A stretch of 64,000 bases of DNA from an uncultured Flavobacteriaceae bacterium (GTDB lineage: Bacteria; Bacteroidota; Bacteroidia; Flavobacteriales; Flavobacteriaceae), in assembly GCA_913061125.1 (NCBI GenBank), contig CAJXUB010000001.1, positions 46,424 through 110,423 on the forward strand. The letters run 5' to 3'. Shown one piece after another: positions 35,198-43,949 of the stretch. Each line of letters starts with the position of its first letter. The first letter of the stretch is position 1. Both the position numbers and the translations under genes were made by a program. The notes below the pieces were generated by a model. That model searched no databases. It saw nothing but the letters and a program-made list of their open reading frames with translations, and had not been told where the DNA came from.

Positions 35198-35959
35198 CTA
35201 AGAAATATTGAGATAAGCCACTAATTCCTCCTTTCGGCGTTTGGCCACCGGCAACACTATATTGCCTTCCATTTCACAATTGCTGCCATCTGCATTGTTA
35301 ATATTGACAATGTACTTGAGATTAATCAGATATTTTTGATGAATTCTAAAAAAGTATGCGGGAGATAATATTTTGTCATACTCACCAATATTTTTGGCGA
35401 CAACAATGGTACCCCCATCGTGCATATGAACAATCGTGTAGCGCCCGTCGGATTCAAAAAAGAGAATATCCTCTAATTTTCTAAAATGAATTTTCCGAAT
35501 GGATGGGATGGCTATAAAGTTGTAATTTGAAGTGTTTGCTTCCATAGAATCTTTGAGGGACTCGATTTGAGCTGGTGTCGTGTAGTACTGATTGTCTAAA
35601 CTGTTTTTTACTTTTTCAACGGCTAAGATCAAGTCCTTTGTGTCAATTGGTTTTAGTAAAAAATCGATGGCATTAAATTTAAATGCTGAAAGTGCATATT
35701 CTTGGAAGGCAGTGATAAATACCACCAAAAAATCATCATATTGGATTTGTTCCAAAACATCAAAACCAGTTCCTTGATCCAAAACGATATCCAAAAAAAT
35801 AAGCTTTGGCTCTATGTTATTTATCTTCGCTATGGCATCGGATACTGTTGTTGCAACATCAACAATTTCAATGGATGGGCAGTGCCGTTCTAAGTAGATT
35901 TTGAGTAGTTCGTTGTTTTTGACTTCGTCATCAACTAAAATAGTGGAGATTTTTTGCAT
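35198..35959 (-). CDS. LytTR-family response regulator
   Basis: A 253-residue regulator. The receiver domain (about 1-120) has the acidic pair DDE at 10-12, the phosphorylation site Asp57 in FLDIVLDQG, and the lysine in FLLKPID. The C-terminal LytTR DNA-binding domain (about 145-253) shows IHFRKLEDILFFESDGRYT and FFRIHQKYLINLKYI. LytTR domains bind direct repeats of about 9 bp two turns apart, and such sites occur three times near this gene. The partner kinase is encoded divergently 154 bp away. Confidence 0.93.
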   Translation of the reverse strand: MQKISTILVDDEVKNNELLKIYLERHCPSIEIVDVATTVSDAIAKINNIEPKLIFLDIVLDQGTGFDVLEQIQYDDFLVVFITAFQEYALSAFKFNAIDFLLKPIDTKDLILAVEKVKNSLDNQYYTTPAQIESLKDSMEANTSNYNFIAIPSIRKIHFRKLEDILFFESDGRYTIVHMHDGGTIVVAKNIGEYDKILSPAYFFRIHQKYLINLKYIVNINNADGSNCEMEGNIVLPVAKRRKEELVAYLNIS

Positions 35960-36113
35960 GGCGTGATTTTTGGAGTGTGGAAGGTTTCATAAAATCTTAA
36001 ATATCAAGAGATTATTACCTAAAATATTTGGGGTTCTTTAACAAATCTATAACAATAATTGGTTTTAACCCAATAAATTACTTAATTTATAACTAAATCC
36101 AATTCAATCTATC

Positions 36114-37997
36114 GTGTTATACCATCGCATAAAAATCGCTTTTAAGTCAATTTTAAAGCGCCTAAATTCGGCCTATTTAATCGCCGTTTATTTAATTTTA
36201 TTTGCCTTTGGCTGGAGCCATGCTCAACCCCTGTCCAAAGACGAGTTGGTCAAAATTATCGATAGTGTAAACCAATCGGAACTTGAAAATGTAGATCGGG
36301 TTTATAATGAGTTAAAGCAACACGCTTTGGACATTGAAGAGGATTCGATTTATGCTGAATTGACCTTTAAACAAATTGAAAAAAATGGTGGTATTTTTCT
36401 TTATTCGCAGACTGAAATTCTGCTGGGAAATTTGCTTTTTAATGAACATTATTTTTTAAAAAATCATCCCAAAATTCTCTTACGATGTCTTCATGATCTT
36501 GCCAGGTCGTACCTATTCCACAGCGGTTCATCTGAAATAATCAAAAGTATTTCAGAACACTACTATAAGCGGTATTTTAAACTCCTTAGACAATTGAATC
36601 TAAATGCTGATGAAGAAAAAATAGCCAAAAAAAACAAGTTACAATACCTGGTTCACACCAAAAATGACAGCCTGTTTTATTACTTAGATCTGTACAAAAT
36701 TAGTGAGGCCAAAAAAGCAAAATATTTAAATCACTGGTACAAAGAACTTAACCTACCGCTAAAAGAGCTGCAATATGCCACGCTCACTGGGGATAAAATG
36801 GCAATCATTACAGCGCACTTTAACAACCGCAATTTTAATGAGGTTGTTAAGTTGTATCCTGATTTTTTGAAACGTTTTAAAGCTGAAAATGATATTTTGG
36901 GAGAACACCAATTGTACCGCATTATGGGTCAATCTTACTTGATTCAAAATAAATTTCAGAAGGCGGAGGCATTCTATGCAAAAGCTCTAAATTATTTTAA
37001 ACAAAATACCTCTAGCCCTTATGTTGAAGAGATCTACAACGACTTAATTGATTTGCAATCTAGAGTTAATAATCTTGAAAAATATCGTTTTTACAGCAAT
37101 GAACTCATTAGTTACACGAATAACCTGAAAGAGCAGCAACTTGAGGTGTTGCGCAATCATCTTGATTATTCCAGTAAAATTTCAAATCTCGAACTGAAAC
37201 TCAAAAACGAAGAAGAGGCCTTAAAAATTGAAGGGTTTCAAAATCAAATCAACAAACAAAAAACAATCATTTCATTTGCGTTGGGTCTTATTGTGGTTAC
37301 CCTAATATTTATATACTTCTATGCGGTAAGTTCAAAAACGCAGGCGGAGTTGGAGGACGCCAATAAGCAAATGGTTATTGATGTTTTAAGATCAAAATTT
37401 AAACCTCATTTTACTTTTAATGTTTTGTCCGTAATCAATTATTTTGTGGAAAAAAAAGAGGTTAAAAATGCCACATTAGCATTGACAAAAATGTCTTCAT
37501 TGCTGCGGTCAACACTAGATAACATGAACGAAAAACTGGTGTCTTTTGAATCGGAATATCAAATTTGTCAAAACTATATGTATTTGGAATCCCTTCGTTT
37601 TTCGAACAAATTTGATTATGAATTTCAGCCGCTTGATAATTTGACTGCATCACATTGGTTAATTCCCCCTGGCGTTTTAGAGCCGATTTTAGAGAACGCT
37701 GTGAATCATGCTTTTAAAGGGGTGGATTATAAGGGGAAAATTAATTTCAACTACGAAATCACCGATGACTTTTTTTTAAAGATTACCATCAAAGATAATG
37801 GGACAGGATTTAGGCCTTCTTCTGGAATCGTAAAGAAAAAATCGCACGGATTAAAAATCACTAGAGATTATATCAAAACCGTTTCTAAATTGTACAAAAA
37901 ACCAATTCAATTGGAGTTTTTTTCGAATCAAGGTACTCAAGTCGTTTTAACAATTCCCAGGCTGAATCCAGATTTAGGGTATTTTAAAAACGACTAA
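36114..37997 (+). CDS. LytS/YpdA-type sensor histidine kinase with TPR-like sensor region
   Basis: The 627-residue protein starts at a GTG; no ATG is in frame near the N-terminus. It has a signal-like segment (YLIAVYLILFAFGWSHAQ), a mostly helical TPR-like periplasmic region (about 30-370), and one membrane helix (TIISFALGLIVVTLIFIYFY). A His_kinase domain with the phospho-accepting His432 in KFKPHFTFNVLS follows, then a HATPase_c domain (LEPILENAVNHAF, DNGTGF, HGLKITRDYI). This family phosphorylates LytTR regulators, and the divergent neighbour is one. The signal sensed is unknown. Confidence 0.92.
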   Translation: MLYHRIKIAFKSILKRLNSAYLIAVYLILFAFGWSHAQPLSKDELVKIIDSVNQSELENVDRVYNELKQHALDIEEDSIYAELTFKQIEKNGGIFLYSQTEILLGNLLFNEHYFLKNHPKILLRCLHDLARSYLFHSGSSEIIKSISEHYYKRYFKLLRQLNLNADEEKIAKKNKLQYLVHTKNDSLFYYLDLYKISEAKKAKYLNHWYKELNLPLKELQYATLTGDKMAIITAHFNNRNFNEVVKLYPDFLKRFKAENDILGEHQLYRIMGQSYLIQNKFQKAEAFYAKALNYFKQNTSSPYVEEIYNDLIDLQSRVNNLEKYRFYSNELISYTNNLKEQQLEVLRNHLDYSSKISNLELKLKNEEEALKIEGFQNQINKQKTIISFALGLIVVTLIFIYFYAVSSKTQAELEDANKQMVIDVLRSKFKPHFTFNVLSVINYFVEKKEVKNATLALTKMSSLLRSTLDNMNEKLVSFESEYQICQNYMYLESLRFSNKFDYEFQPLDNLTASHWLIPPGVLEPILENAVNHAFKGVDYKGKINFNYEITDDFFLKITIKDNGTGFRPSSGIVKKKSHGLKITRDYIKTVSKLYKKPIQLEFFSNQGTQVVLTIPRLNPDLGYFKND

Positions 37998-38029
37998 AGT
38001 AATGTTTTGGTATGACCCCTAAATTAAGA

Positions 38030-38130
38030 GAGGGTAAATTTCATTACGAAATCTACCCTCTCAACTTATGAAAACAAAACTAATTTTTATGTCTCTTATT
38101 GACACTCTTATTCATCATAAGAGTTTAATA
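38030..38130. terminator. Hairpin cluster between kinase and ompA 3' ends
   Basis: Two inverted repeats lie in the 148-bp gap between the convergent genes: GAGAGGGTA..TACCCTCTC (about 38031-38060) and ACTCTTAT..ATAAGAGT (about 38102-38125). T-rich DNA follows the second on the plus strand. They probably end both transcripts; the exact assignment is uncertain. Confidence 0.5.
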
Positions 38131-38145
38131 TTTGTTTTTGTCCTT

Positions 38146-39492
38146 TTATTTTATTCTGATAACTTCTACTCGTCTGTTTTGTTTTCTTCCTTCACGTGTT
38201 GCATTAGAAGCCGTTGGTTTAGATTCTCCAAATGCTTCGGTTACTAACGCTGACGCAGGTACACCATTGTTTACTAGATAATCTCTAACGGCTTTAACTC
38301 GTCTTTCAGATAACTTCATATTCATAGCGCTGTTTCCTGTACTATCCGTATGCCCTTCTAATTTGAATTGAGCCTCTGGGTGTTGGTTGATTATTTTTAC
38401 AATCTCTCCAAGGACTGCATATGTTTCTTGCTTGAAACTGGACTTACTGGTGTCGAATAGGATGCGTTTTGATAAATTATTCAAGTCTGAACCCCTATCA
38501 CCCACAACAACTTCTTTGTAGGGACAACCGTTATTTTCAGGGATTCCAGGAACTTTTGGACACCTGTCAGCGCTATCAACAATACCATCATTATCAGAAT
38601 CTGGAAGCGGGCATCCTTTATTACTCGCAGGACCTTTTATTTTCGGACAATTGTCAACAGAATCCAATAGACCATCACCGTCTGAGTCAACATCGACTGG
38701 CTTTGGCGGACAACCATTGTTACTGGCCACACCGCTAACATTTGGACAACGATCCAAATTATCGTTTATGCCGTCACCATCAGAATCAGGAATAATCGTT
38801 GGAAGAATGTCTTCAACTGTTTCTTCTTCTATCACCTCACCTCCAAAGTTGATAGACAGCCCCAGAGCATGTTGGAAGTGCTTCGTTAAATAATCTTTAA
38901 ATGAGTGCTTGTAGGTAGTGCTATAAGTTAATCCTATATAATCTGAAAACCAATATGAAAGTCCTAACGTCCCGTTTAGAGTTCCTGCACCTACGTTGGC
39001 ACTTGACTTTTTGGCATTATTAGTGTTGTATGGACCTTCTTCGATCCATGTGTATCCACCACCTAGGCCAATAAAAGGCTCTAATCGTTTAGATTTAACA
39101 AGATTAGATAGGCTATATTTTACAGAGCCGTCCAAAGCATAATACATCAAATCATCAACCTTAAGAGATGGATTTGTGGCGGTCTGTCCCCACTTTTCTA
39201 TTCGATTTAAAGAGGCAGTGAATGCAAATGAAAAATTATCTTTAAAATATCGGCCTACAGAAAGGGTAGAAACTGAAGGTAATATATTCCAGTGATCTTC
39301 TAAGTTAAAAAATTCATCAAAATAAGATCCTTGTGGAGAGTCCTCCCCAACGGGGTATACATCTACAGCATTGACTCCTATAGTAATTTGCCACGGATTA
39401 GCTTCGTTTTGTGCTGTTGAAGTCCACGCAAATAGGACAATCAACGCTAAAAGCCTACTAATTTCTTTGATGTTGTTAGTAATTTTTTTCAT
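38146..39492 (-). CDS. OmpA-family outer-membrane protein with thrombospondin type 3 repeats
   Basis: The 448-residue protein has a signal peptide (LLALIVLFAWTSTAQ) and an N-terminal eight-stranded barrel (about 30-225). Three calcium-binding TSP3 repeats follow (DSDGDGINDNLDRCPNVSG, then VDSDGDGLLDSVDNCP, then DSDNDGIVDSADRCP). The C-terminal OmpA domain binds peptidoglycan (LEGHTDSTGNSAMNMKLSERR). Such proteins tie the outer membrane to the wall. A LytTR-like triple repeat lies 117 bp upstream, facing this gene, at the same spacing to a CTTTG -7-like element as in the two small RNA units, so the LytTR system nearby probably controls it. Confidence 0.93.
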   Translation of the reverse strand: MKKITNNIKEISRLLALIVLFAWTSTAQNEANPWQITIGVNAVDVYPVGEDSPQGSYFDEFFNLEDHWNILPSVSTLSVGRYFKDNFSFAFTASLNRIEKWGQTATNPSLKVDDLMYYALDGSVKYSLSNLVKSKRLEPFIGLGGGYTWIEEGPYNTNNAKKSSANVGAGTLNGTLGLSYWFSDYIGLTYSTTYKHSFKDYLTKHFQHALGLSINFGGEVIEEETVEDILPTIIPDSDGDGINDNLDRCPNVSGVASNNGCPPKPVDVDSDGDGLLDSVDNCPKIKGPASNKGCPLPDSDNDGIVDSADRCPKVPGIPENNGCPYKEVVVGDRGSDLNNLSKRILFDTSKSSFKQETYAVLGEIVKIINQHPEAQFKLEGHTDSTGNSAMNMKLSERRVKAVRDYLVNNGVPASALVTEAFGESKPTASNATREGRKQNRRVEVIRIK

Positions 39493-39572
39493 GCTTAATA
39501 CAGTTTAATATTTAAATTTATTTTGGGCGGTGTACTCAACCCGAGCATGTAGCCACGGTTGAATGCACTTTG

Positions 39573-39580
39573 CAAAGGAC
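39573..39580 (-). promoter_or_regulatory. -7-like element of the ompA-type gene
   Basis: GTCCTTTG on the minus strand keeps the TTTG half of the consensus but not the TA. It ends exactly 28 bp from the triple-repeat block, as in both small RNA promoters. The leader would be about 75 nt. Confidence 0.4.
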
Positions 39581-39608
39581 GGTTGAAAGTTTAACTTTCA
39601 CTAACCTC

Positions 39609-39666
39609 ATGTAACAAACGGCCATTTGACGTAATAAACGGCCATTTGACGTAATAAACGGGAAAA
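39609..39666. promoter_or_regulatory. LytTR-like triple direct repeat, block 3
   Basis: This third copy of the 58-bp block has the same orientation as the others and lies in the 266-bp gap between the OmpA-type gene and the TetR gene. By orientation and spacing it serves the OmpA-type gene on the minus strand. The TetR promoter is 73 bp away on the other side. Confidence 0.75.
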
Positions 39667-39723
39667 TTAAGCTCAAAGATTTCTTTGAAATTGAATTAAA
39701 ATTAAGTTAAAAATTACTGTTAT

Positions 39724-39740
39724 TAATAGTAATACTATTA
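39724..39740. promoter_or_regulatory. 17-bp palindromic operator overlapping the tetR promoter
   Basis: TAATAGTA and TACTATTA flank a single central A and form a perfect inverted repeat. It runs into the -7 element of the gene behind it, the usual place for a TetR autorepressor site. A second, looser repeat (ATTACT..AGTAAT, 39713-39733) overlaps it. Confidence 0.65.
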
Positions 39741-39746
39741 TATTTG
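39739..39746 (+). promoter_or_regulatory. -7 element of the tetR-sulP operon
   Basis: TATATTTG is a perfect match to TAnnTTTG, 12 bp before the ATG at 39759. The short leader supports that start over the upstream TTG in the ORF track. Confidence 0.65.
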
Positions 39747-39758
39747 CGCTTTATTACT

Positions 39759-40427
39759 ATGGAAAAATTGAGCCTTCAAATTAAGATAAGCCCAGCACTG
39801 TATTCCAAAGACCCGGAATCCTCGGAGCTTGGTCGTCAGATTATTTCAAAAAGTATTGAAATGATTGTCGAGTTGGGGTTTGAGTCCTTTACGTTCAAAA
39901 AACTTGGCCAAGCCATTGGGTCCAATGAAAGTTCGGTGTATCGTTATTTTTCCAATAAACACACCTTGCTTATTTATCTTGTCAATTGGTACTGGAGTTG
40001 GATGGACTACAAAATTGTCATTGGAACCAACAATAGGCCTCATGCAGAAGATAAAATAAAATCAGCCATTGAACTGTTGGTGAGCGATGTTAAACAAGAC
40101 AGTAATTTTTCCTACATCAATGAAATATTGCTTAATAAGATTATCATCACCGAATCCTCCAAAGCGTATCACAACGCCGATGTGGATATTGAAAATGAAA
40201 AAGGGTTTTTTAAAACCTACAAACAAGTTGTTCAGCGGGTTAGTGATTTTATTTTGGAATACAGCCCAGGTTTTGAGTTTCCGCACATGTTGGTATCAAC
40301 CGTCATTGAGGGCGCTCACAATCAACGGTTTTTTGCAGAACACCTTCCTGCCCTTACCGATTATGAAGAAGGCCAAAATAACATCATCCGATTTTACACC
40401 AATTTAGTATTCAAAACGCTGCAATGA
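39759..40427 (+). CDS. TetR/AcrR-family transcriptional regulator
   Basis: From the ATG at 39759 the protein has 222 residues. The N-terminal TetR helix-turn-helix is clear: IISKSIEMIVELGFESFTFKKLGQAIGSNESSVYRYFSNKHTLL. The C-terminal ligand domain has no recognisable specificity. The gene heads a run of plus-strand genes for a SulP transporter, a carbonic anhydrase and DUF2490, and a palindromic site covers its promoter, so it may repress itself and the whole unit. It overlaps the next gene by 4 bp (ATGA). Confidence 0.9.
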   Translation: MEKLSLQIKISPALYSKDPESSELGRQIISKSIEMIVELGFESFTFKKLGQAIGSNESSVYRYFSNKHTLLIYLVNWYWSWMDYKIVIGTNNRPHAEDKIKSAIELLVSDVKQDSNFSYINEILLNKIIITESSKAYHNADVDIENEKGFFKTYKQVVQRVSDFILEYSPGFEFPHMLVSTVIEGAHNQRFFAEHLPALTDYEEGQNNIIRFYTNLVFKTLQ

Positions 40428-40768
40428 TCGTTAATACGTTTTATAAATATCAGACAATATCTGTGGCGATTTCGGCACTTATTTTAGCAAGTGTTCTCGT
40501 TCATCCGGTGTCGCATTTGATTGATTTGGTGTTGGATATTGATGCCATAGAAGTTGTGGAAATCAACGACATGAAAGACAGTACCAACGAGGGTGAAAAT
40601 TCTGAATTGGAAGAAAATTCTTTTGAAAAAAATACCCAAATAAAACATCTGTTGGATTGGGCCATTTGTGTAGAACGGTCGTCCAACACCGTAAAATTAC
40701 GATACAGTCAACTGCATGACTCAGTTGTCGCGGATATTGTTTTACCCCCTCCAGAACTTCACGTTTAA
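40424..40768 (+). CDS. Small membrane-anchored protein of unknown function
   Basis: I do not recognise this 114-residue protein. It has one N-terminal hydrophobic segment (ISVAISALILASVLVHPVSHLIDLV). A strongly acidic stretch follows (NDMKDSTNEGENSELEENSFEKN), then a mixed C-terminus with one cysteine (LLDWAICVERS) that ends PPPELHV. Its ATG overlaps the tetR stop, so translation is coupled to the regulator. The gap to sulP is 107 bp. Location in the operon suggests a link to ion or carbon uptake, but nothing in the sequence shows it. Confidence 0.7.
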   Translation: MIVNTFYKYQTISVAISALILASVLVHPVSHLIDLVLDIDAIEVVEINDMKDSTNEGENSELEENSFEKNTQIKHLLDWAICVERSSNTVKLRYSQLHDSVVADIVLPPPELHV

Positions 40769-40875
40769 AGTTATCGTTTAGTGCTTTTGGCACACCCTGA
40801 CTTTCAGGTTTTATAAAATATTCTGTTGGTCATTGTATATTAATCTAATTAAAAATTCAATTTAACTCATTAATA

Positions 40876-42432
40876 ATGAATCATTTACATCCATTAAAAA
40901 ATTTAAAAGCTGATATTCCAGCTAGTATTGTCGTATTTTTTGTAGCCCTTCCGCTGTGCTTGGGTATCGCATTGGCTAGTGGCGCACCACTTTTTTCAGG
41001 GCTAATTGCCGGTATTGTCGGTGGGATAATTGTTGGGGCAATTAGTGGTTCTGCCATTGGAGTCAGTGGGCCTGCAGCTGGTCTGGCTGCCATTGTGTTG
41101 GTCGCTATAAGCACTTTAGGAGGATTTGAAAATTTCCTGTTGGCTGTTGTTTTGGGAGGCCTAATTCAAGTTGGTTTTGGAATCCTAAAAGCTGGAGTTA
41201 TCGGATATTATTTTCCTTCCTCCGTTATTAAAGGCATGCTGACTGGTATTGGAATAATTATTGTCATCAAACAAATTCCTTATTTCTTCGGCTATGACAC
41301 AACTCTGGCAGAAGGAGCTCGTTTTTCAGAAGTATTTAATTTCATCAGTCCAGGTGCGACATTAATTGCCTGTATTGGTCTTGCTATCCTAATTATTTGG
41401 AATGTATGGTTGTCCAAATCTTATAAAATATTTCAAATCATTCAGGGGCCCGTTGTGGCTGTCGCTGTTGGTATTATTTACTACATTTTGACTCAGGACA
41501 ATTCCACTTGGGGTATCGATAAAAGCATGCTCGTAAGTGTCCCTGTTCCTGAAGATTTATCGTCATTTGTTGGGCAATTTAGTTCGCCTAATTTTGATCA
41601 AATTACCAACCCACAAATCTGGGTTACCGCTTTTACAATTGCTCTGGTAGCCAGTTTGGAAACCCTACTGTGTGTTGAAGCCACCGACAAATTGGACCCC
41701 AGAAAACGCGTCACGCCCACCAATAGAGAACTCATCGCTCAAGGATCTGGAAATATCATTTCTGGACTCATCGGAGGGCTGCCAATTACACAAGTCATTG
41801 TAAGAAGTTCAGCCAACATTCAATCTGGAGGGCGCACCAAAACCTCTGCCATTGTTCATGGCTTTTTGTTGCTTATTTCTATTTTGATCATCCCAACGTT
41901 ACTTAACAAAATTCCGCTTTCGGTACTGGCAGCGGTGCTGTTTATTGTTGGATATAAATTGGCTAAACCTGCTCTATTTGTTACCATTTATAAACAGGGG
42001 TGGAAACAATTTGTACCCTTTATTGTAACTGTTTTGGGTATTATTTTCACCGATCTGCTTGTGGGTATTGGACTAGGACTTGCCGTAGGTATAATTGTAG
42101 TTTTAATCAAAAGCTACCAAAACTCCCACTTCCTCCACATCGAGGATAAGAGCAATGGCGTGCAAAAGCTCAAAATGACCTTGGCTGAAGAAGTGACCTT
42201 TATAAATAAAGGTGCTATTTTGAAAGAGCTGGAACATATTTCGGCAGACTCCTTGTTGGAAATTGATGTTCGTAAAACACAATTTTTAGATTACGATATT
42301 ATTGAAATTTTAGACGATTTTTCTCTAAAAGCCAAAAATAGAAACATCAATATTACGTTAATATCTGAACGAGGGACAATAGAAAACCCTGAAAGTTTTT
42401 CAGATTTTTTTAAATTACAACCCGCATCTTAA
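40876..42432 (+). CDS. SulP-family anion transporter with STAS domain
   Basis: SulP proteins carry sulfate, bicarbonate or other anions. The 518-residue protein opens with the family signature (LKADIPASIVVFFVALPLCLGIALASGAP) and has about twelve membrane segments, with GLIGGLPITQVIVRSSANIQSGGRTKTSAI in the conserved core. A cytoplasmic STAS domain lies at about residues 430-515 (LEIDVRKTQFLDYDIIEIL). The gene directly ahead of a beta-carbonic anhydrase, 31 bp apart, favours bicarbonate as the substrate over sulfate, as in the BicA group. That is inference from context. Confidence 0.93.
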   Translation: MNHLHPLKNLKADIPASIVVFFVALPLCLGIALASGAPLFSGLIAGIVGGIIVGAISGSAIGVSGPAAGLAAIVLVAISTLGGFENFLLAVVLGGLIQVGFGILKAGVIGYYFPSSVIKGMLTGIGIIIVIKQIPYFFGYDTTLAEGARFSEVFNFISPGATLIACIGLAILIIWNVWLSKSYKIFQIIQGPVVAVAVGIIYYILTQDNSTWGIDKSMLVSVPVPEDLSSFVGQFSSPNFDQITNPQIWVTAFTIALVASLETLLCVEATDKLDPRKRVTPTNRELIAQGSGNIISGLIGGLPITQVIVRSSANIQSGGRTKTSAIVHGFLLLISILIIPTLLNKIPLSVLAAVLFIVGYKLAKPALFVTIYKQGWKQFVPFIVTVLGIIFTDLLVGIGLGLAVGIIVVLIKSYQNSHFLHIEDKSNGVQKLKMTLAEEVTFINKGAILKELEHISADSLLEIDVRKTQFLDYDIIEILDDFSLKAKNRNINITLISERGTIENPESFSDFFKLQPAS

Positions 42433-42463
42433 TCCTACACTTTAATATAAAACACATAATACT

Positions 42464-43090
42464 ATGAATGCACACACAAAAGAAACACAAAATCAAATGA
42501 CCCCTGAATCAGCTAAAAATGCTTTGATGGATGGAAACGCCCGTTTTGTTCAAGGACAACAAACGGGGCGGGACCTCATGAAACAAGTCCGTCAAACCAG
42601 CACAGGACAATTCCCCTTTGCCACGATTTTAAGCTGTATCGATTCCAGAGTTTCCTCAGAGCTTATTTTTGACCAAGGAATTGGCGATATTTTTAGTGTT
42701 CGTATAGCTGGAAATTTTGTCAACGAGGACATCCTAGGGAGCATGGAATTCGCTTGCAAGTTGGCGGGCACAAAACTAGTTGTTGTTTTGGGACACACCG
42801 CCTGTGGCGCCGTAAAAGGGGCTTGTGACCATGCCCGCCTTGGCAACCTTACAACTTTAATTAATAAAATTGAACCTGCTGTAGAAGCTGTAACTGAACC
42901 ACAGGATGAAACCCTAAGAAACTCGTCTAATATCGATTTTGTGAATGAGGTGGCCAAAACAAACGTACACATGACCATTGATAACATCCGTAAGTCAAGC
43001 CAAGTCCTCAAAGATATGGAAGATGCTGGTGAGATAGAAATTGTTGGTGGAATGTACGATATTAAAACAGGTCTAGTTACATTTTATTAA
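42464..43090 (+). CDS. Beta-class carbonic anhydrase
   Basis: The enzyme interconverts CO2 and bicarbonate. The zinc ligands are all present in the 208-residue protein: Cys58, with the Asp60-Arg62 dyad, in SCIDSRV, and His111 and Cys114 in LGHTACGAVKGAC. The conserved GNFVNEDILGSMEFA segment lies between them. Without a signal peptide it should be cytoplasmic, where it would process bicarbonate delivered by the SulP transporter encoded just upstream. Two bases separate its stop from the next start, so the three genes form one unit. Confidence 0.95.
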   Translation: MNAHTKETQNQMTPESAKNALMDGNARFVQGQQTGRDLMKQVRQTSTGQFPFATILSCIDSRVSSELIFDQGIGDIFSVRIAGNFVNEDILGSMEFACKLAGTKLVVVLGHTACGAVKGACDHARLGNLTTLINKIEPAVEAVTEPQDETLRNSSNIDFVNEVAKTNVHMTIDNIRKSSQVLKDMEDAGEIEIVGGMYDIKTGLVTFY

Positions 43091-43092
43091 TT

Positions 43093-43773
43093 ATGAATCT
43101 CAAATTTTTATTTAGCATTGGCCTCCTCACCTGGGGGTCAATGTTTTTAACGGCTCAAAACGATACGGGCAACTGGCTGATGTATTTTGGCACCAATAAA
43201 ATCAGTGAAAAATTTAGTATTCACACGGAAGCACAGTACCGAAATCACACCATCAGCCCCACCAACATCGAACAACTTCTACTTCGTACGGGGCTTAATT
43301 ATCATTTTAAATCAAACAGCTTGGCAACGTTAGGGTATGCGCATATCGGAAACTACGTGTACGAGTCTGAACAAAAAAGTCCAGAGGTTGAGGAGCATCG
43401 GATATGGCAACAATTTTTAAACTCCAATACCATTGGTCGAGTTAAATTGGAGCACCGATACAGACTAGAGGAACGATTTATTGAAGACGACTTTAAAATG
43501 CGTTTTCGATACCGATTGATGGTCTTTGTACCAATTAATAGACCAACAATCGAAACGGGCACCCTATATCTCGGCGTTTACGATGAATTGTTCATTAATG
43601 ACAAACGGACTTTCTTTGATCGCAACCGACTATATGCTGGATTAGGCTATCAATACGCTAACAATATCCATTTTCAAGTTGGATTGCTTCGACAGGAAGT
43701 CCAAACAGCTGCCAAAACATTTTTGCAGTTTGGTTTGATTTACAATACCGATTTGAGACCCGTCAAGGAGTAA
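43093..43773 (+). CDS. DUF2490 family outer-membrane beta-barrel protein
   Basis: The 226-residue protein has a signal peptide (GLLTWGSMFLTAQ) and repeated amphipathic strands typical of DUF2490 (SIHTEAQYRNHT, LLLRTGLNYHF, KLEHRYRLEERF, FRYRLMVFVPIN). The C-terminal stretch LQFGLIYNTDLR looks like a last barrel strand. The family has no known function. It closes the SulP-carbonic anhydrase unit, so it may let small anions cross the outer membrane; that is a guess. A strong terminator follows at 43872. Confidence 0.85.
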   Translation: MNLKFLFSIGLLTWGSMFLTAQNDTGNWLMYFGTNKISEKFSIHTEAQYRNHTISPTNIEQLLLRTGLNYHFKSNSLATLGYAHIGNYVYESEQKSPEVEEHRIWQQFLNSNTIGRVKLEHRYRLEERFIEDDFKMRFRYRLMVFVPINRPTIETGTLYLGVYDELFINDKRTFFDRNRLYAGLGYQYANNIHFQVGLLRQEVQTAAKTFLQFGLIYNTDLRPVKE

Positions 43774-43871
43774 ACAAATTCATTGGTCTATTGGTCTTCA
43801 AAAACAAGATGTTAAACATCAAATGCTGAGCAACAAATAATTTAAATCATAAATCAACCAATCAACACAAA

Positions 43872-43898
43872 AAAAGGCATTCCTAACGAATGCCTTTT
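43872..43898. terminator. Terminator of the tetR-sulP-carbonic anhydrase operon
   Basis: AAAAGGCATTC and GAATGCCTTTT form an 11-bp stem with a 5-nt loop, followed by TCTTAT on the plus strand. It marks the end of the five-gene unit and lies upstream of a fresh promoter for the next gene. Confidence 0.88.
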
Positions 43899-43925
43899 CT
43901 TATGATGACCTTTACGTTAAATGAT

Positions 43926-43933
43926 TACTTTTG
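43926..43933 (+). promoter_or_regulatory. -7 element of the GT2 gene
   Basis: TACTTTTG matches TAnnTTTG perfectly and sits 16 bp before the ATG at 43950. It excludes the ORF-track start at 43890, which lies inside the terminator hairpin. Confidence 0.6.
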
Positions 43934-43949
43934 TGAAAACAGCAATTCA

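Noticed and set aside
40087-40407. 106-aa ORF inside the TetR gene
   Set aside because: A shadow in another frame; the TetR frame has a promoter, a helix-turn-helix and a normal length.
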